A DNA stretch of 64,000 nucleotides from the NCBI RefSeq assembly GCF_000763575.1, contig NZ_CP009170.1, positions 2,195,501-2,259,500 of the forward strand. The letters are read 5' to 3'. The stretch comes from Thermoanaerobacter kivui. Lineage in GTDB: Bacteria > Bacillota > Thermoanaerobacteria > Thermoanaerobacterales > Thermoanaerobacteraceae. Shown in pieces: positions 43,809 through 53,672 of the stretch; the first letter of the stretch is position 1; every line of letters starts with the position of its first letter. A program made the translations under genes and the position numbers. The notes below the pieces were generated by a model. It was given only the letters and a program-made list of their open reading frames with translations, was not told the origin of the DNA and did no database searches.

Positions 43809-46800
43809 TTATATATTTCCTGTTTTCTCTAAAATTCTGTAAAGCATAGCTGCTGCCTCTGCTCTTGTAGCGTTGTCTTTTGGCTTGAAAGTGTTATCTT
43901 CATATCCTCTTACTATTCCAAGTTTTACTGCATTCGCTACTACATTCTTTGCCCATTCACTTATCTTGTTGTTATCACTGAAAGTGGTATTGCCTATGTT
44001 CTCCTCTTTGTACTCTGCAAGCTTTCCGTATACCCTCATTATTACTGCTGTCATCTCTTCTCTTGTTATTGGGTCATCCGGCCTCATATTCTTGCCGTCT
44101 CCTAACATTATCCCTGCTTTGTATGCTGCTTCTATCGCGTTTGCATACCATTCTCCTTCTTTTACGTCATTGAATTCTCCTTTGTATGGCTCTTCTTCTA
44201 TTCCTAATGCCCTTATCATTAATGCTGCAAATTCTGCTCTTGTTATTTTTGCGTTCGGTACAAATGTTTCACTGTCTACTCCTTTTATTATGTGCCTTGA
44301 TGCAAGGACATTTACTACGTCATATGCCCAATTGTCTTTTGTTACGTCTTTGAATTCTTTGTTGTATTCAAAGACTCCATAGGTTGAGAAGTGTTTGGCT
44401 TCAAAGGTTATTGTGTTTGTTCCTTTGTCAATTTTTCCTCCTACGTATTCCCATTGATTTGTCTTCTCGTTTAAGTAGTATACTCCTGCTTTTCTTATGT
44501 CTTTTCCACCTTTTATGTTAAATGTCATTTTTACTGGTGACCCTATTTTTATGTCTTTGTCTCCTGCTTTTATTGTTATGTCATAGGCACTTGTTATTGG
44601 CTCGAAAGATGATGCTTCCTTTTTGCCTTTGTTGTGTATGTTAAGTTTTATTGTTCCTGCTTTGTTTATGAGGTCAATTGCTTCTTGTGATACTGCTAAA
44701 GTTTTTGCATCAAATTGAAGAGCTACTTCGTCTGATTTTACTACTACGTTTTTGTTGTTCTCTGCTATTAAATTAAGTACAGTTACAGGTATTTCTAATG
44801 CTTTTTGAGGTGTAGTTCCTATATTTGTTAAGTCAAATTGTATTTCTTTCTTTGAAGTGTCTTTTATGTCTTTTGCTACTTTGTTTTCGTCTATTGTAAG
44901 TGTTGTTGTGTTATTTTCTACAACTACTTTGCCTTGTGATACTTCTTGAGTTGGCTTTGCTGTTTCTTCAGTGCTTGCAGGTGGAGTCACTGGGGGTATA
45001 ATAGGTGTAATACCTACGCCTCCGCCAGAAGAAGATACTTCTTTTACTGTAACATTGACAGATGCAGTTTTGTCGCCATAACTTATTTCAATTGTGGTAC
45101 TGCCTGCTTTAACCCCTTTAACAAGCCCTTGGTTTACTGTAACAATACTTGAATCTTTGGATGTATAGGTAGCATCTTTTGTCACATCTTTTGTTGTACC
45201 ATCAGAATAGTTTGCTGTAACTTCTATTTGTGTAGTTTCCCCCACTTTTATTTCAATAGAAGAAGGTTGAACTTGTATATTTTCAAGAACTGGGTCTGTT
45301 ACTGTAATTGGAACATTTAACGCACTATTGTTATACACAGCAGTAAGCACAGTGCTTCCTTTAAAAAGGCCTTTTACAACTCCCATAGTGTAGTTGTAGT
45401 CAGCAATAAGCGGATTTGCAATTATAAATTTAGTGTAATTTGTCACATCTACTTGACTACCATCTGAGAAATGATTATAAACTGCAACGGGCATTGCTTT
45501 GCCTGCTGGAACTTTTATAGATGCCGGGTCAACACTAATACCCAATGGTACAGCTTCTGAAACTACAACTTTTATATCAACAGATTTATTATCATATATT
45601 GCAGTTATTGTAGTTTCACCTGGATTCATTCCAACTACAATTCCATTACCCTCTACTTTGGCAATGTCCCCATATACAGATTCAAACACTGCTTTATCTG
45701 TTATATCTTTTGTTGTACCGTCTGTATATATTGCATTAACGGTTATTTTGCCTGTTCCCCCAATCGGTATATAAAGTGGATTTGGATTAGCATTAAGTGA
45801 GTTAAGCATGACTTCTTCAAGCTGTATTGTCTTTTGTGATCCATTATAGGTTATTGTAACGTAATTTTGTGTATCTGAAGTATATACATTTGCAGCTACT
45901 GTAGCTTCTGCTTTATTCGTCGCCACATCTACTGCACTTATCGAAATGATATTATTTCCCACGTTAAGAGGTACTCTGGCAATAAAGTTATCATTAAATG
46001 TTGTGTAATCATCAGCTTCTTTGTTAAGTATATTGTTGCCATTGATAAACAGTTTGTATCCAAATCCTGTATCGTACACATTGCCTGCTACTGTAAGGCT
46101 TACTCCTTCAGGTGAAATAAAGCCTTTGAAATTATCTACATTTAAAGTAATTTCGGGTGTTGTAATGTCTATATAAATGGGTATTGCAAATTCTGTCTTG
46201 TGTTCATATGTTGATGGGTCATTTGGGTCATACAATTTATCAAATGCAAGGAATTTTATTTGTTTCTTTCCATCACTGTCAAAATGTATTGTTGTTGTGA
46301 AATTATTGTTCTCATCAACTGGTACTAGTTTACCGTTAATATAGAGCTCGCCCATAAATGTCGTCTCATCTTCTATGGTTCCTGAAACAACAATATCTCT
46401 TGTATTAAATATTTGTGCTACTTGAGGTTCTTTTACAGTAATTACAGGTCCAAAATTGTCTTTTATTTCTGGGTTAAATGCAATACAGCTATTATTTACA
46501 CCCATTATATCAGAAATATTTCCTGCATAGTCTACACCAAGTACAGCAATAAATGTATAGCGGTTTGGAAGAGGGACTTCTGCTGAAGTCACATCATTTG
46601 GTAAGACTTTTGCTTCAATATTTGCTACGTTATATGTCACAGGGTCAATCTTTCCTGTAAAGAGAACATAATAATCTATACCTGAACCTTCTTTATCAGT
46701 AGCTGTCCATTCAATTATTGCTTTTCCGTTTGAAATGTAATTTTCGTTTAAATATCCATATTGATCGACATAGCCATCATTTATCATAACTTCAGGTAAT

Positions 46801-48584
46801 ATTGTGTCAACTTTAACAGGCATTTGAAGAACTTGTGTCTTTGCATTCGGATAATCTATCTTAGATTCAAAGCGCATATAATATTGTCCATCAGGAACTG
46901 CTTCAAATTGTCCTGTCGCAGGGTTAAATGCTTTGCCGTCCCATATCCAAGAATCAGAAATCTGAGCTTTGGATGTCTCTGCTACGTTCTTTCTTAAATA
47001 TTTCTCTTGGGATATTTCTCTTATTACATTTCCATTGCTGTCTACAACGCTTACTTTAAATTCTCTTGCATTTCTCATAAATGAAAGCACTGGCTGTGCA
47101 AAATCAAATACACCATCACCATTTGGCGATATAGCAATTGTAGATGGATCAGGTTTTTCTTCCTCGCGTCCCAAGTTACCTAAGAAATACAAATCTTCAT
47201 CTATAACTCCTGCCATACCTGTAAGTCCATAATAAGTGTCATCTTCCCAAAGAGGTGAATCTATAATTCTTGGTTCATCCCAACTTCCATAAAAAGCTGT
47301 ATAAGGTACGCTTAGTTTGGGAAGATTGTTGTCCTGTGGAATAAAGCTTAAAAAGCCTTCTGCAAAAATATTTTGTGGCGCATTTTGAGGAATTATCAAT
47401 GTGACATTTACAGTTGCTTGTCCGTTTGCAGGAACTGTTACAGAATCTCTGTCAAAGTTAACCATTGCGCCCGTAAGAGGTACTGTTTCAGCAAAGTTAA
47501 ATCCCCAAAGAACATAGTCTGTCAAAACTCCATATTCATCTTTTATATTATATGTGACATCACTATTCCCATAATTTTTAAGAGTCAATGTAAAGTTAGC
47601 ACTATTTCCAATACTTCCAAGGGCAATACCTGCTTTCCCATTTGAATCTGTAATTGTAACGGGTGTTTTTATTGCCTTATCTATTTGAATCATACCTGCT
47701 CCCTGTTGCCTTGGAGAATAAGGCTTAGGACTTCTTAAAATTTTACCTGTATAAATAGCAGCATTGTCGTTTGTGTCAATAATAGGTCTTGCTGTATTCA
47801 TAGCTACTATTTTTGCTAATTCTACAAAGTCTCTTCCTTCAACATTTAAAGTACCTTCTTTAACTTTTTGCTTTAGCGCTTCTGCAATTAATGCCATAGC
47901 ACCTGCCACATGAGGTGATGACATAGATGTACCGCTCATCAAACCGTAGGAATCTTTGTTAAGTGTTGAATATATTCCACCGCCAGGTGCCATTATTTCC
48001 GGTTTAAAGTCAAAGCTTGGTGTAACACCCCAGGATGAAAAGTCTGTTACATTGTCTCCCGGAGGAACTCCTAATTTATTTGTTCCTATAGCACCATCAA
48101 ATTTTACTGTGACTTTTTGCCCTTGATCTAACAAAGCTTTAATTGCAAGACCTGCATCTCTTAAAATAGACACAGAAGGAATTTTCGTACCTTCTCCTAA
48201 TGCCATTGAAATTGTTCCTGTAGTATTATTGAAAATTACTGCAGCTACAGCACCAGCATTTTGTGCATTTATCGTCTTTGCGTTAAATGTAATAGAACCT
48301 CTTGAAATAAGGGCAACTTTACCTACTACATCTTTACCTTGAAAATCCTCGGGTCTACCTAATCCACAGTATACTACCTCATACTCTCCTTTCAAGACAT
48401 CTGCAGGGTCAATAGGGTCATGGTCTGTAGGACTTCCTACAGAATATACTACTCTGGCAAAATCTTGTGGAGCAGGATTTACAGAAAAGCTTTTTCCTGT
48501 AAGTCCAGGATTTATAGAAGCAGCCACTTGAATAGCATCAAGCCACAATCCAGGCGAGCCGACAGTTCCTATATCTGGATCCAT
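43809..48584 (-). CDS. SLH-anchored subtilisin-like protease, C-terminal part (frameshift)
   Basis: 1591 residues from an internal ATG; really the continuation of the gene at 48647-49777. Order: PA domain inserted in the peptidase (VVYCGLGRPEDFQGKDVVGK, AVIFNNTTGTISM), catalytic Ser in LMSGTSMSSPHVAGAMALI, Fn3-like and Ig-like segments, a flexible Pro/Thr linker (about 1190), and three SLH domains (about 1395-1591; GVDSETFVPNAKITRAEFAA, GYEDNTFKPKDNATRAEAAA). Big-2-type bacterial Ig repeats are at about 920-1180. A cell-surface S8 protease of C5a-peptidase-like layout. If the frame break is real this part lacks a start and signal. Confidence 0.85.
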   Translation of the reverse strand: MDPDIGTVGSPGLWLDAIQVAASINPGLTGKSFSVNPAPQDFARVVYSVGSPTDHDPIDPADVLKGEYEVVYCGLGRPEDFQGKDVVGKVALISRGSITFNAKTINAQNAGAVAAVIFNNTTGTISMALGEGTKIPSVSILRDAGLAIKALLDQGQKVTVKFDGAIGTNKLGVPPGDNVTDFSSWGVTPSFDFKPEIMAPGGGIYSTLNKDSYGLMSGTSMSSPHVAGAMALIAEALKQKVKEGTLNVEGRDFVELAKIVAMNTARPIIDTNDNAAIYTGKILRSPKPYSPRQQGAGMIQIDKAIKTPVTITDSNGKAGIALGSIGNSANFTLTLKNYGNSDVTYNIKDEYGVLTDYVLWGFNFAETVPLTGAMVNFDRDSVTVPANGQATVNVTLIIPQNAPQNIFAEGFLSFIPQDNNLPKLSVPYTAFYGSWDEPRIIDSPLWEDDTYYGLTGMAGVIDEDLYFLGNLGREEEKPDPSTIAISPNGDGVFDFAQPVLSFMRNAREFKVSVVDSNGNVIREISQEKYLRKNVAETSKAQISDSWIWDGKAFNPATGQFEAVPDGQYYMRFESKIDYPNAKTQVLQMPVKVDTILPEVMINDGYVDQYGYLNENYISNGKAIIEWTATDKEGSGIDYYVLFTGKIDPVTYNVANIEAKVLPNDVTSAEVPLPNRYTFIAVLGVDYAGNISDIMGVNNSCIAFNPEIKDNFGPVITVKEPQVAQIFNTRDIVVSGTIEDETTFMGELYINGKLVPVDENNNFTTTIHFDSDGKKQIKFLAFDKLYDPNDPSTYEHKTEFAIPIYIDITTPEITLNVDNFKGFISPEGVSLTVAGNVYDTGFGYKLFINGNNILNKEADDYTTFNDNFIARVPLNVGNNIISISAVDVATNKAEATVAANVYTSDTQNYVTITYNGSQKTIQLEEVMLNSLNANPNPLYIPIGGTGKITVNAIYTDGTTKDITDKAVFESVYGDIAKVEGNGIVVGMNPGETTITAIYDNKSVDIKVVVSEAVPLGISVDPASIKVPAGKAMPVAVYNHFSDGSQVDVTNYTKFIIANPLIADYNYTMGVVKGLFKGSTVLTAVYNNSALNVPITVTDPVLENIQVQPSSIEIKVGETTQIEVTANYSDGTTKDVTKDATYTSKDSSIVTVNQGLVKGVKAGSTTIEISYGDKTASVNVTVKEVSSSGGGVGITPIIPPVTPPASTEETAKPTQEVSQGKVVVENNTTTLTIDENKVAKDIKDTSKKEIQFDLTNIGTTPQKALEIPVTVLNLIAENNKNVVVKSDEVALQFDAKTLAVSQEAIDLINKAGTIKLNIHNKGKKEASSFEPITSAYDITIKAGDKDIKIGSPVKMTFNIKGGKDIRKAGVYYLNEKTNQWEYVGGKIDKGTNTITFEAKHFSTYGVFEYNKEFKDVTKDNWAYDVVNVLASRHIIKGVDSETFVPNAKITRAEFAALMIRALGIEEEPYKGEFNDVKEGEWYANAIEAAYKAGIMLGDGKNMRPDDPITREEMTAVIMRVYGKLAEYKEENIGNTTFSDNNKISEWAKNVVANAVKLGIVRGYEDNTFKPKDNATRAEAAAMLYRILEKTGNI

Positions 48585-48646
48585 TGCATATGGATAAAAT
48601 TCTGCGCTCGTCGAATAACTGGAGTTACCAGCTGAAACGACAACTA

Positions 48647-49777
48647 TTACGCCATTGTCAACAGCATTTTTATCGCCAGGTGCTCAGGGTCATCAGGGCG
48701 AACGAAACCTGCTGTTGAACCTAAGCTCATGTTTATAACATCTGCACCAAATGCAACGGCATGGTCAATACCTGCTACTATATCGTCCGAAAAAGCAGAT
48801 GCAAAATTAGGGTTATTTGAAAATACTTTTTCAGCTATAAGCTGTGCCTCAGGTGCAACGCCTTTAATATTGCCATTTGCTGCAACTATACCTGCAACGT
48901 GCTGTCCGTGCATTGACTGTGTAGCACCAATATCTATAATTTGATCATTGTTGTCTGCCCAGTTCCAACCAACCGGCACTTTATCTGTGAAATATTTATA
49001 AGGTTTTCCAGTTTCCTTCGCTATTTCTTCTACTTTTTCCTTTGTCAACTTCACTTTTGTGGGATCTGTAATCTTCATATCTTGATGTCTATAGTCTATT
49101 CCTGTATCAATTATAGCAACAACCATTCCTTCACCTTTATATCCCAAGTCATTCCACACGGTTGGTGCATTTGTTGAATAGATTGCTGTTGTCATGTCAA
49201 GGAAATACTCATTTGCAATTCTTACATCTTTTACTCCAGGCAATGTTTTAATTTTTTCTATGTCTTTAACTTTTACCTCGCCACTTATGCCATTCAAAAC
49301 AGTTTTATATGTATGTCTTGGTTTAAAATTGAAATTTTTGCTCAATACGCTTTTTAATTGAGTTTGTTCTTGAGTAATTTTGTTTAAAACAGTCGTTTTT
49401 TCATTTTGCGTCAAAGTTTTGAGAGTCTTGTTAGACTTTAATGCAAAAGAAGCAAGACTATCCTTTTCTAATTCCACAATAACTCGTACAGTTTCATCAG
49501 GATTATATTTTTCAATCTCTTGCTTGGAACCATCTCTTAAATTTTGCATCTCTTCTCCAAATTGTTTCACAACTTTTGACTTGCTTTGATAGGGTTTAGC
49601 AGTTTCTTTAAAATTATCTTTAGCAATCTGTTTTACAAGATTATAATCGATTTTTAGCGAATCTAAAGTAAGTTTTGGGTTATCTGATGATGGCATTTGC
49701 TGAGAATAACCAAAAGAGCTAAAAGCACTAAATACCAATGTAAATGCAATCAGAAAAACTAAAAACCTTTTGCCCAT
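48647..49777 (-). CDS. SLH-anchored subtilisin-like protease, N-terminal part (frameshift)
   Basis: 376 residues. Signal peptide (about 1-25), inhibitor I9-type propeptide (KTVLNGISGEVKVKDIEKIK), then the S8 catalytic domain with Asp in MVVAIIDTGIDYRHQDM and His in SMHGQHVAGIVAANG. The frame goes wrong after PEHLAIK: the next frame gives NAVDNGVIVVVSAGNSSYST, which holds the oxyanion-hole Asn and leads straight into the gene at 48584. One extra A in the A5 run (about 48685) would restore the frame. A full-length protein would be about 1990 residues. Confidence 0.85.
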   Translation of the reverse strand: MGKRFLVFLIAFTLVFSAFSSFGYSQQMPSSDNPKLTLDSLKIDYNLVKQIAKDNFKETAKPYQSKSKVVKQFGEEMQNLRDGSKQEIEKYNPDETVRVIVELEKDSLASFALKSNKTLKTLTQNEKTTVLNKITQEQTQLKSVLSKNFNFKPRHTYKTVLNGISGEVKVKDIEKIKTLPGVKDVRIANEYFLDMTTAIYSTNAPTVWNDLGYKGEGMVVAIIDTGIDYRHQDMKITDPTKVKLTKEKVEEIAKETGKPYKYFTDKVPVGWNWADNNDQIIDIGATQSMHGQHVAGIVAANGNIKGVAPEAQLIAEKVFSNNPNFASAFSDDIVAGIDHAVAFGADVINMSLGSTAGFVRPDDPEHLAIKMLLTMA

Positions 49778-50144
49778 AAAATCTTAACCCCCTTGTTTTT
49801 CATCTTCCTTATGTTTCGACAAAAAGATACAATTTTCTCCCCTTCATCCCCCCATTTTATGAAATATCTATAATCCAAGGGAATAAACCCTTAGATAGCA
49901 TATGTTTAATAATTATAAATAAAATTTGTAATTATTGTTGAATTTGAGACATTTTATTTAAAATATAATATACTAATCCTTTGTATATCTTTTGCTTGGC
50001 TATTTGTATGATTACTATTTAATGTTGCATAAATTTCATATTCAATATTATTCTACATAAATTACATTTTTCCTTCTTTGGAAAAATAAAATTTTTTATT
50101 TATAAAACACACTCTTTGCAAGAAATTATTCATTTTATAAAATT
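49778..50144. other. AT-rich intergenic region upstream of the subtilisin gene
   Basis: No gene or known RNA seen. Contains a short hairpin TTTTTCC/GGAAAAA near 50070-50090 and, next to the subtilisin start, AAGGGGG as ribosome binding site. No promoter could be assigned with confidence. Confidence 0.4.
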
Positions 50145-50171
50145 AAAAAACCACATGCTTCGCATGTGGTT
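50145..50171 (-). terminator. Terminator after the S41 protease gene
   Basis: AACCACATGC, GAA loop, GCATGTGGTT followed by TTTTAATTTT on the minus strand. Confidence 0.85.
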
Positions 50172-50208
50172 CGAAAACGCTTCTATAATATTAAAGTATT
50201 TTTAAATT

Positions 50209-51582
50209 TTATATTTTCTTTAACACTTCTATTGCTTTATCTAATTGAACATCTCTATTATTTAATTCTTCAAGCATTTTAACCATCGCATCGTATGTGT
50301 TTTTATCAAAAACCCCTGTCGGAGTTAATCCCGCTTTCTTTTGCAGTTCTTTTACAGCGTTTGCCGTTTTAGGTCCAAAAATACCATCTTCTGGGCCCGC
50401 ATTAAACTTCAATATATTTAAATTCTTCTGTAAAATTTTCACATCATTTCCTCTGGAACCTACCTTCAATGTGCCATTAAATTTAATTGAAGGAGTATAT
50501 TGAGTATTTACCACATATATATCTGGCTTCAAGCCTTGTTTGTCAATATATCTGCCTGAAGGGAGTTTATACCTTGCAATTGTAAGCTTAAAACCACTTC
50601 CATCTGGCAATGGCACTACTGATTGGACAGTCCCTTTCCCAAAAGATTTTTCTCCCACTAATATACCCGCTTTGGTATCCTGTATAGCCCCTGCTAATAT
50701 TTCAGCTGCAGAAGCAGTATTGCCGTTAATTAATACTGCTAATTTATACTTAGGATTATTGAGATAAGAATAATATATTTCATTTTCTCCATTTTTTCTC
50801 TCTACAGTCAATACAACTCCTTTTGGAACAAAAAAGTTTGCAACGCTTACCGCCTCTGTAAGGAGTCCACCGGGATTATCTCTTAAATCAAGAACAATTT
50901 TATTTATACCATTATTGTCCATATACATGAGGGCTTTTGTTATGTTAGATGTGGTATTTTCATTGAATTCTTGTATTTTTATGTATCCAATTCCATCGAT
51001 TATTTTATAAGAAACTGGATTGACACGAATTATTTGTCTGGTAAGTTCAAATTCTTTTATTGACCCACCTACGTCAAAAGTGACCTTTACTTTTGTACCT
51101 TCATCCCCAATTATCATGTTTACTACGTCATTTATATTCATTCCCTCAACGCTTTTGTCATTTACCGCTTTTATAATATAACCGCTTTTGATTCCAGCTT
51201 TTTCAGCAGGTGAACCTTCTAAAACGGAAGTTACAACAATTTTCCCGTCCTTTTCAGTCAAGACCATTCCTGTTCCGCTGAAAGTCCCAGAAGTATTTTT
51301 GGTAAAATCTTTAAACTCTTCTTTTGTAAAATATGTACTATATTCATCAAGGCTTGAAAAAATTCCTTTTAAAGCTGCTTCTTTGAGTTGATCGTACGTC
51401 ACATCTCCAATGTAATTATCTGTTATATACTTCATAATGGAACCAATGTCTGCAAGGTTATCATATAGTTGTTGATCTGTCGTGGTTTGTGTTGAAGATT
51501 CAGCAAAAACATGTACTGGAACAGTAAAAGCAAGACTTGCAGCAATTAAAAATGTCAAAATTAGCGTCAAAAATCTTTTCAC
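50209..51582 (-). CDS. S41 C-terminal processing peptidase (CtpA-like)
   Basis: 457 residues. GTG start 51580-51582 with GGAGG upstream (the ATG at 51597 lies before that site). Signal peptide about 1-26; PDZ (about 100-170, GIKSGYIIKAVNDKSVEG); tail-specific protease core with LDLRDNPGGLLTEAV and catalytic Ser in GNTASAAEILAGAIQD and Lys in GEKSFGKGTVQ; C-terminal peptidoglycan-binding domain (about 370-440, SRGNDVKILQKNL and FGPKTANAVKELQKKAGL). Cleaves C-termini of exported proteins at the wall. Confidence 0.93.
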   Translation of the reverse strand: MKRFLTLILTFLIAASLAFTVPVHVFAESSTQTTTDQQLYDNLADIGSIMKYITDNYIGDVTYDQLKEAALKGIFSSLDEYSTYFTKEEFKDFTKNTSGTFSGTGMVLTEKDGKIVVTSVLEGSPAEKAGIKSGYIIKAVNDKSVEGMNINDVVNMIIGDEGTKVKVTFDVGGSIKEFELTRQIIRVNPVSYKIIDGIGYIKIQEFNENTTSNITKALMYMDNNGINKIVLDLRDNPGGLLTEAVSVANFFVPKGVVLTVERKNGENEIYYSYLNNPKYKLAVLINGNTASAAEILAGAIQDTKAGILVGEKSFGKGTVQSVVPLPDGSGFKLTIARYKLPSGRYIDKQGLKPDIYVVNTQYTPSIKFNGTLKVGSRGNDVKILQKNLNILKFNAGPEDGIFGPKTANAVKELQKKAGLTPTGVFDKNTYDAMVKMLEELNNRDVQLDKAIEVLKKI

Positions 51583-51687
51583 AATATATACCTCCATTTC
51601 TAATATATTGAGTTATAATCTCTCCGCTACTAAGTTTAATTATATCACATTGGTTTATCATAAAAATTTATCATATGATAAAATTTC

Positions 51688-51722
51688 AAAGGTTTCCCTA
51701 TACTGATAGAGAAACCTTTGAA
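51688..51722 (-). terminator. Terminator after thrB
   Basis: AAAGGTTTC and GAAACCTTT arms (with further A/T pairs in the loop) followed by GAAATTTTA on the minus strand, overlapping the thrB stop. Confidence 0.7.
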
Positions 51723-52612
51723 ACTTGAGCACCGTTATTTTCACAATGGAGTTTATATACTCTATAATCTATCTCCATGCTAGTATACACACTTCCTACT
51801 CCTTCTACTACTGTATCTACCTTATCTTCCGAGCAAATAGCCATAATTGTGGGGCCTGCTCCACTTAAAAAAACAGAATAAGCGCCTGCTTCTAAAGCTT
51901 TTTCAAAACAGGCATGCATTTCAGGTATAAGTTTAGAGCGGTATTTTTGATGGAGCATATCTTGAGAGGCAATCTTTAACAAGTCGTACCTTCCACTAAA
52001 CAAAGCAGCTGTCAAAAGAGAAGACCTACCTGCATTGAATACAGCATCTTTAAAATCTATTTTTTGGGGCAACATACTCCTTGCAATCTCTGTTTTTAAA
52101 AGTTTTTTGGGAGTAAAGGCAATAAATTTTAATTCTTCTTCTAATTCTTTTTTTACATAATAAGTAGTATTACCATCAAAAACCGTTACATTCAGTCCTC
52201 CATTTAGAGCAGGAGCTACATTATCGGCATGTCCTTCCATAGAAGCCGCAAGGTCTAAAATTTCCTCATGTGTTAAAATACCTCCTGCAAGTTCATTTGC
52301 TGCTAACATCCCACCAATTATCGCCGCCGCACTACTTCCAAGACCACTGCCTATGGGAATACCATTTCTTATCTCTATTTTTAATCCCTCATATTGTGTC
52401 TCAGTTTTTTCAAAAACTCTTTTAGCCGCTTTATAGACGAGATTATCCTCAGTTGTTTCTATTTCTTTATAGTCCTCTCCTGAAACCTCTATCAAGAGCC
52501 CTTCTTCTATAAATCCCATAGAAATTTCTGTATACAAATTTAGTGCCACTCCTATGCAGTCAAAGCCCGGTCCCAAATTTGCTGAAGAAGCGGGAATTCT
52601 CACTTTTACCAT
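51698..52612 (-). CDS. thrB: Homoserine kinase
   Basis: 304 residues from ATG 52610-52612, 1 base after the thrC stop with GGAG in the end of thrC. GHMP kinase: VRIPASSANLGPGFDCIGVA, ATP loop IPIGSGLGSSAAAIIGG, and C-terminal SVFLSGAGPTIMAIC. Phosphorylates homoserine for threonine synthase. Last gene of the threonine operon. Confidence 0.95.
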   Translation of the reverse strand: MVKVRIPASSANLGPGFDCIGVALNLYTEISMGFIEEGLLIEVSGEDYKEIETTEDNLVYKAAKRVFEKTETQYEGLKIEIRNGIPIGSGLGSSAAAIIGGMLAANELAGGILTHEEILDLAASMEGHADNVAPALNGGLNVTVFDGNTTYYVKKELEEELKFIAFTPKKLLKTEIARSMLPQKIDFKDAVFNAGRSSLLTAALFSGRYDLLKIASQDMLHQKYRSKLIPEMHACFEKALEAGAYSVFLSGAGPTIMAICSEDKVDTVVEGVGSVYTSMEIDYRVYKLHCENNGAQVSKVSLSV

Positions 52613-52613
52613 G

Positions 52614-53669
52614 TCACTCTCCATATAAAACTTCCTCCAATGCTTTTAGATTCGCCTCTATCGTTTTTATCTCTCCACCTAATTTAACAGCAGTATCTGG
52701 ATCCTTTAATCCATTTCCCGTTAAAACACAAACAACAGATTCTCCTTCTTTAAAAAATCCTTCCTTGTATTTCTTAATAACCCCTGCAATAGAAGCCGCT
52801 GAAGCAGGTTCTGCAAAAATACCTTCACTTTTGGCTAAAAGCGCATAAGCTTCCAGTATTTCTTCATCTGTAACTTTGTCAATGATTCCACCCGACTCAT
52901 CTCTCGCAGCGACAGCCTTTTCCCAGCTGGCAGGGTTACCTATTCGTATCGCTGTTGCAATAGTCTCAGGGTTTTCAATTACTCTGTTTTCAACTATAGG
53001 TGCAGCCCCAGCTGCCTGAAAACCTAACATTTTAGGAAGTTTCTTTATTTTCCCCGCATTATAATATTCTTTAAAACCCATCCAATAAGCTGTTATATTT
53101 CCCGCATTTCCTACAGGAAGTGCAACATAAGAAGGTGCATCTTTAAGTTCGTCACATATTTCAAAAGAAGCTGTCTTTTGCCCTTCTAATCTATAAGGAT
53201 TTATAGAATTTACCAACGTTATAGGAAATTTTTGTGAAATCTCTCTAACTAACCTTAAGGCATCATCAAAATTCCCATTTATAGCAATGACTTTTGCCCC
53301 ATAAGCAATGGCTTGGGCAAGCTTTCCTAAGGCGATTTTGCCACCCGGTATAAGTACGATGCTTTTAAGCCCTGCTTTTGCCGCATAAGCAGCCGCAGAA
53401 GCAGAGGTATTCCCTGTTGAAGCGCACACTACGGCATTAGAACCCTGCTCTTTCGCCTGTGACACTGCTACAGTCATCCCCCTGTCTTTAAAAGAACCTG
53501 TTGGGTTTAACCCTTCGTATTTTAAATATATTTTTATACCAGGAAAAGCTTTTTCAAGATTTACAGCTTCTATAAGGGGGGTGTTGCCTTCTTTTAATGT
53601 GACTATGTTTTCCTCTTTTATTTTAGGCATAAACTCTCTATAAGCTTTTATTACACCTTCACAGCGCAT
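52614..53669 (-). CDS. thrC: Threonine synthase
   Basis: 351 residues from ATG 53667-53669 (GAGGGGG upstream in the end of hom; TTG one codon earlier possible). PLP enzyme: Lys in [20 protein letters not shown], glycine-rich [14 protein letters not shown]-type loop ([19 protein letters not shown]) and [12 protein letters not shown]. Operon position between hom and thrB. Confidence 0.95.
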   Translation of the reverse strand: MRCEGVIKAYREFMPKIKEENIVTLKEGNTPLIEAVNLEKAFPGIKIYLKYEGLNPTGSFKDRGMTVAVSQAKEQGSNAVVCASTGNTSASAAAYAAKAGLKSIVLIPGGKIALGKLAQAIAYGAKVIAINGNFDDALRLVREISQKFPITLVNSINPYRLEGQKTASFEICDELKDAPSYVALPVGNAGNITAYWMGFKEYYNAGKIKKLPKMLGFQAAGAAPIVENRVIENPETIATAIRIGNPASWEKAVAARDESGGIIDKVTDEEILEAYALLAKSEGIFAEPASAASIAGVIKKYKEGFFKEGESVVCVLTGNGLKDPDTAVKLGGEIKTIEANLKALEEVLYGE

Positions 53670-53672
53670 CAA

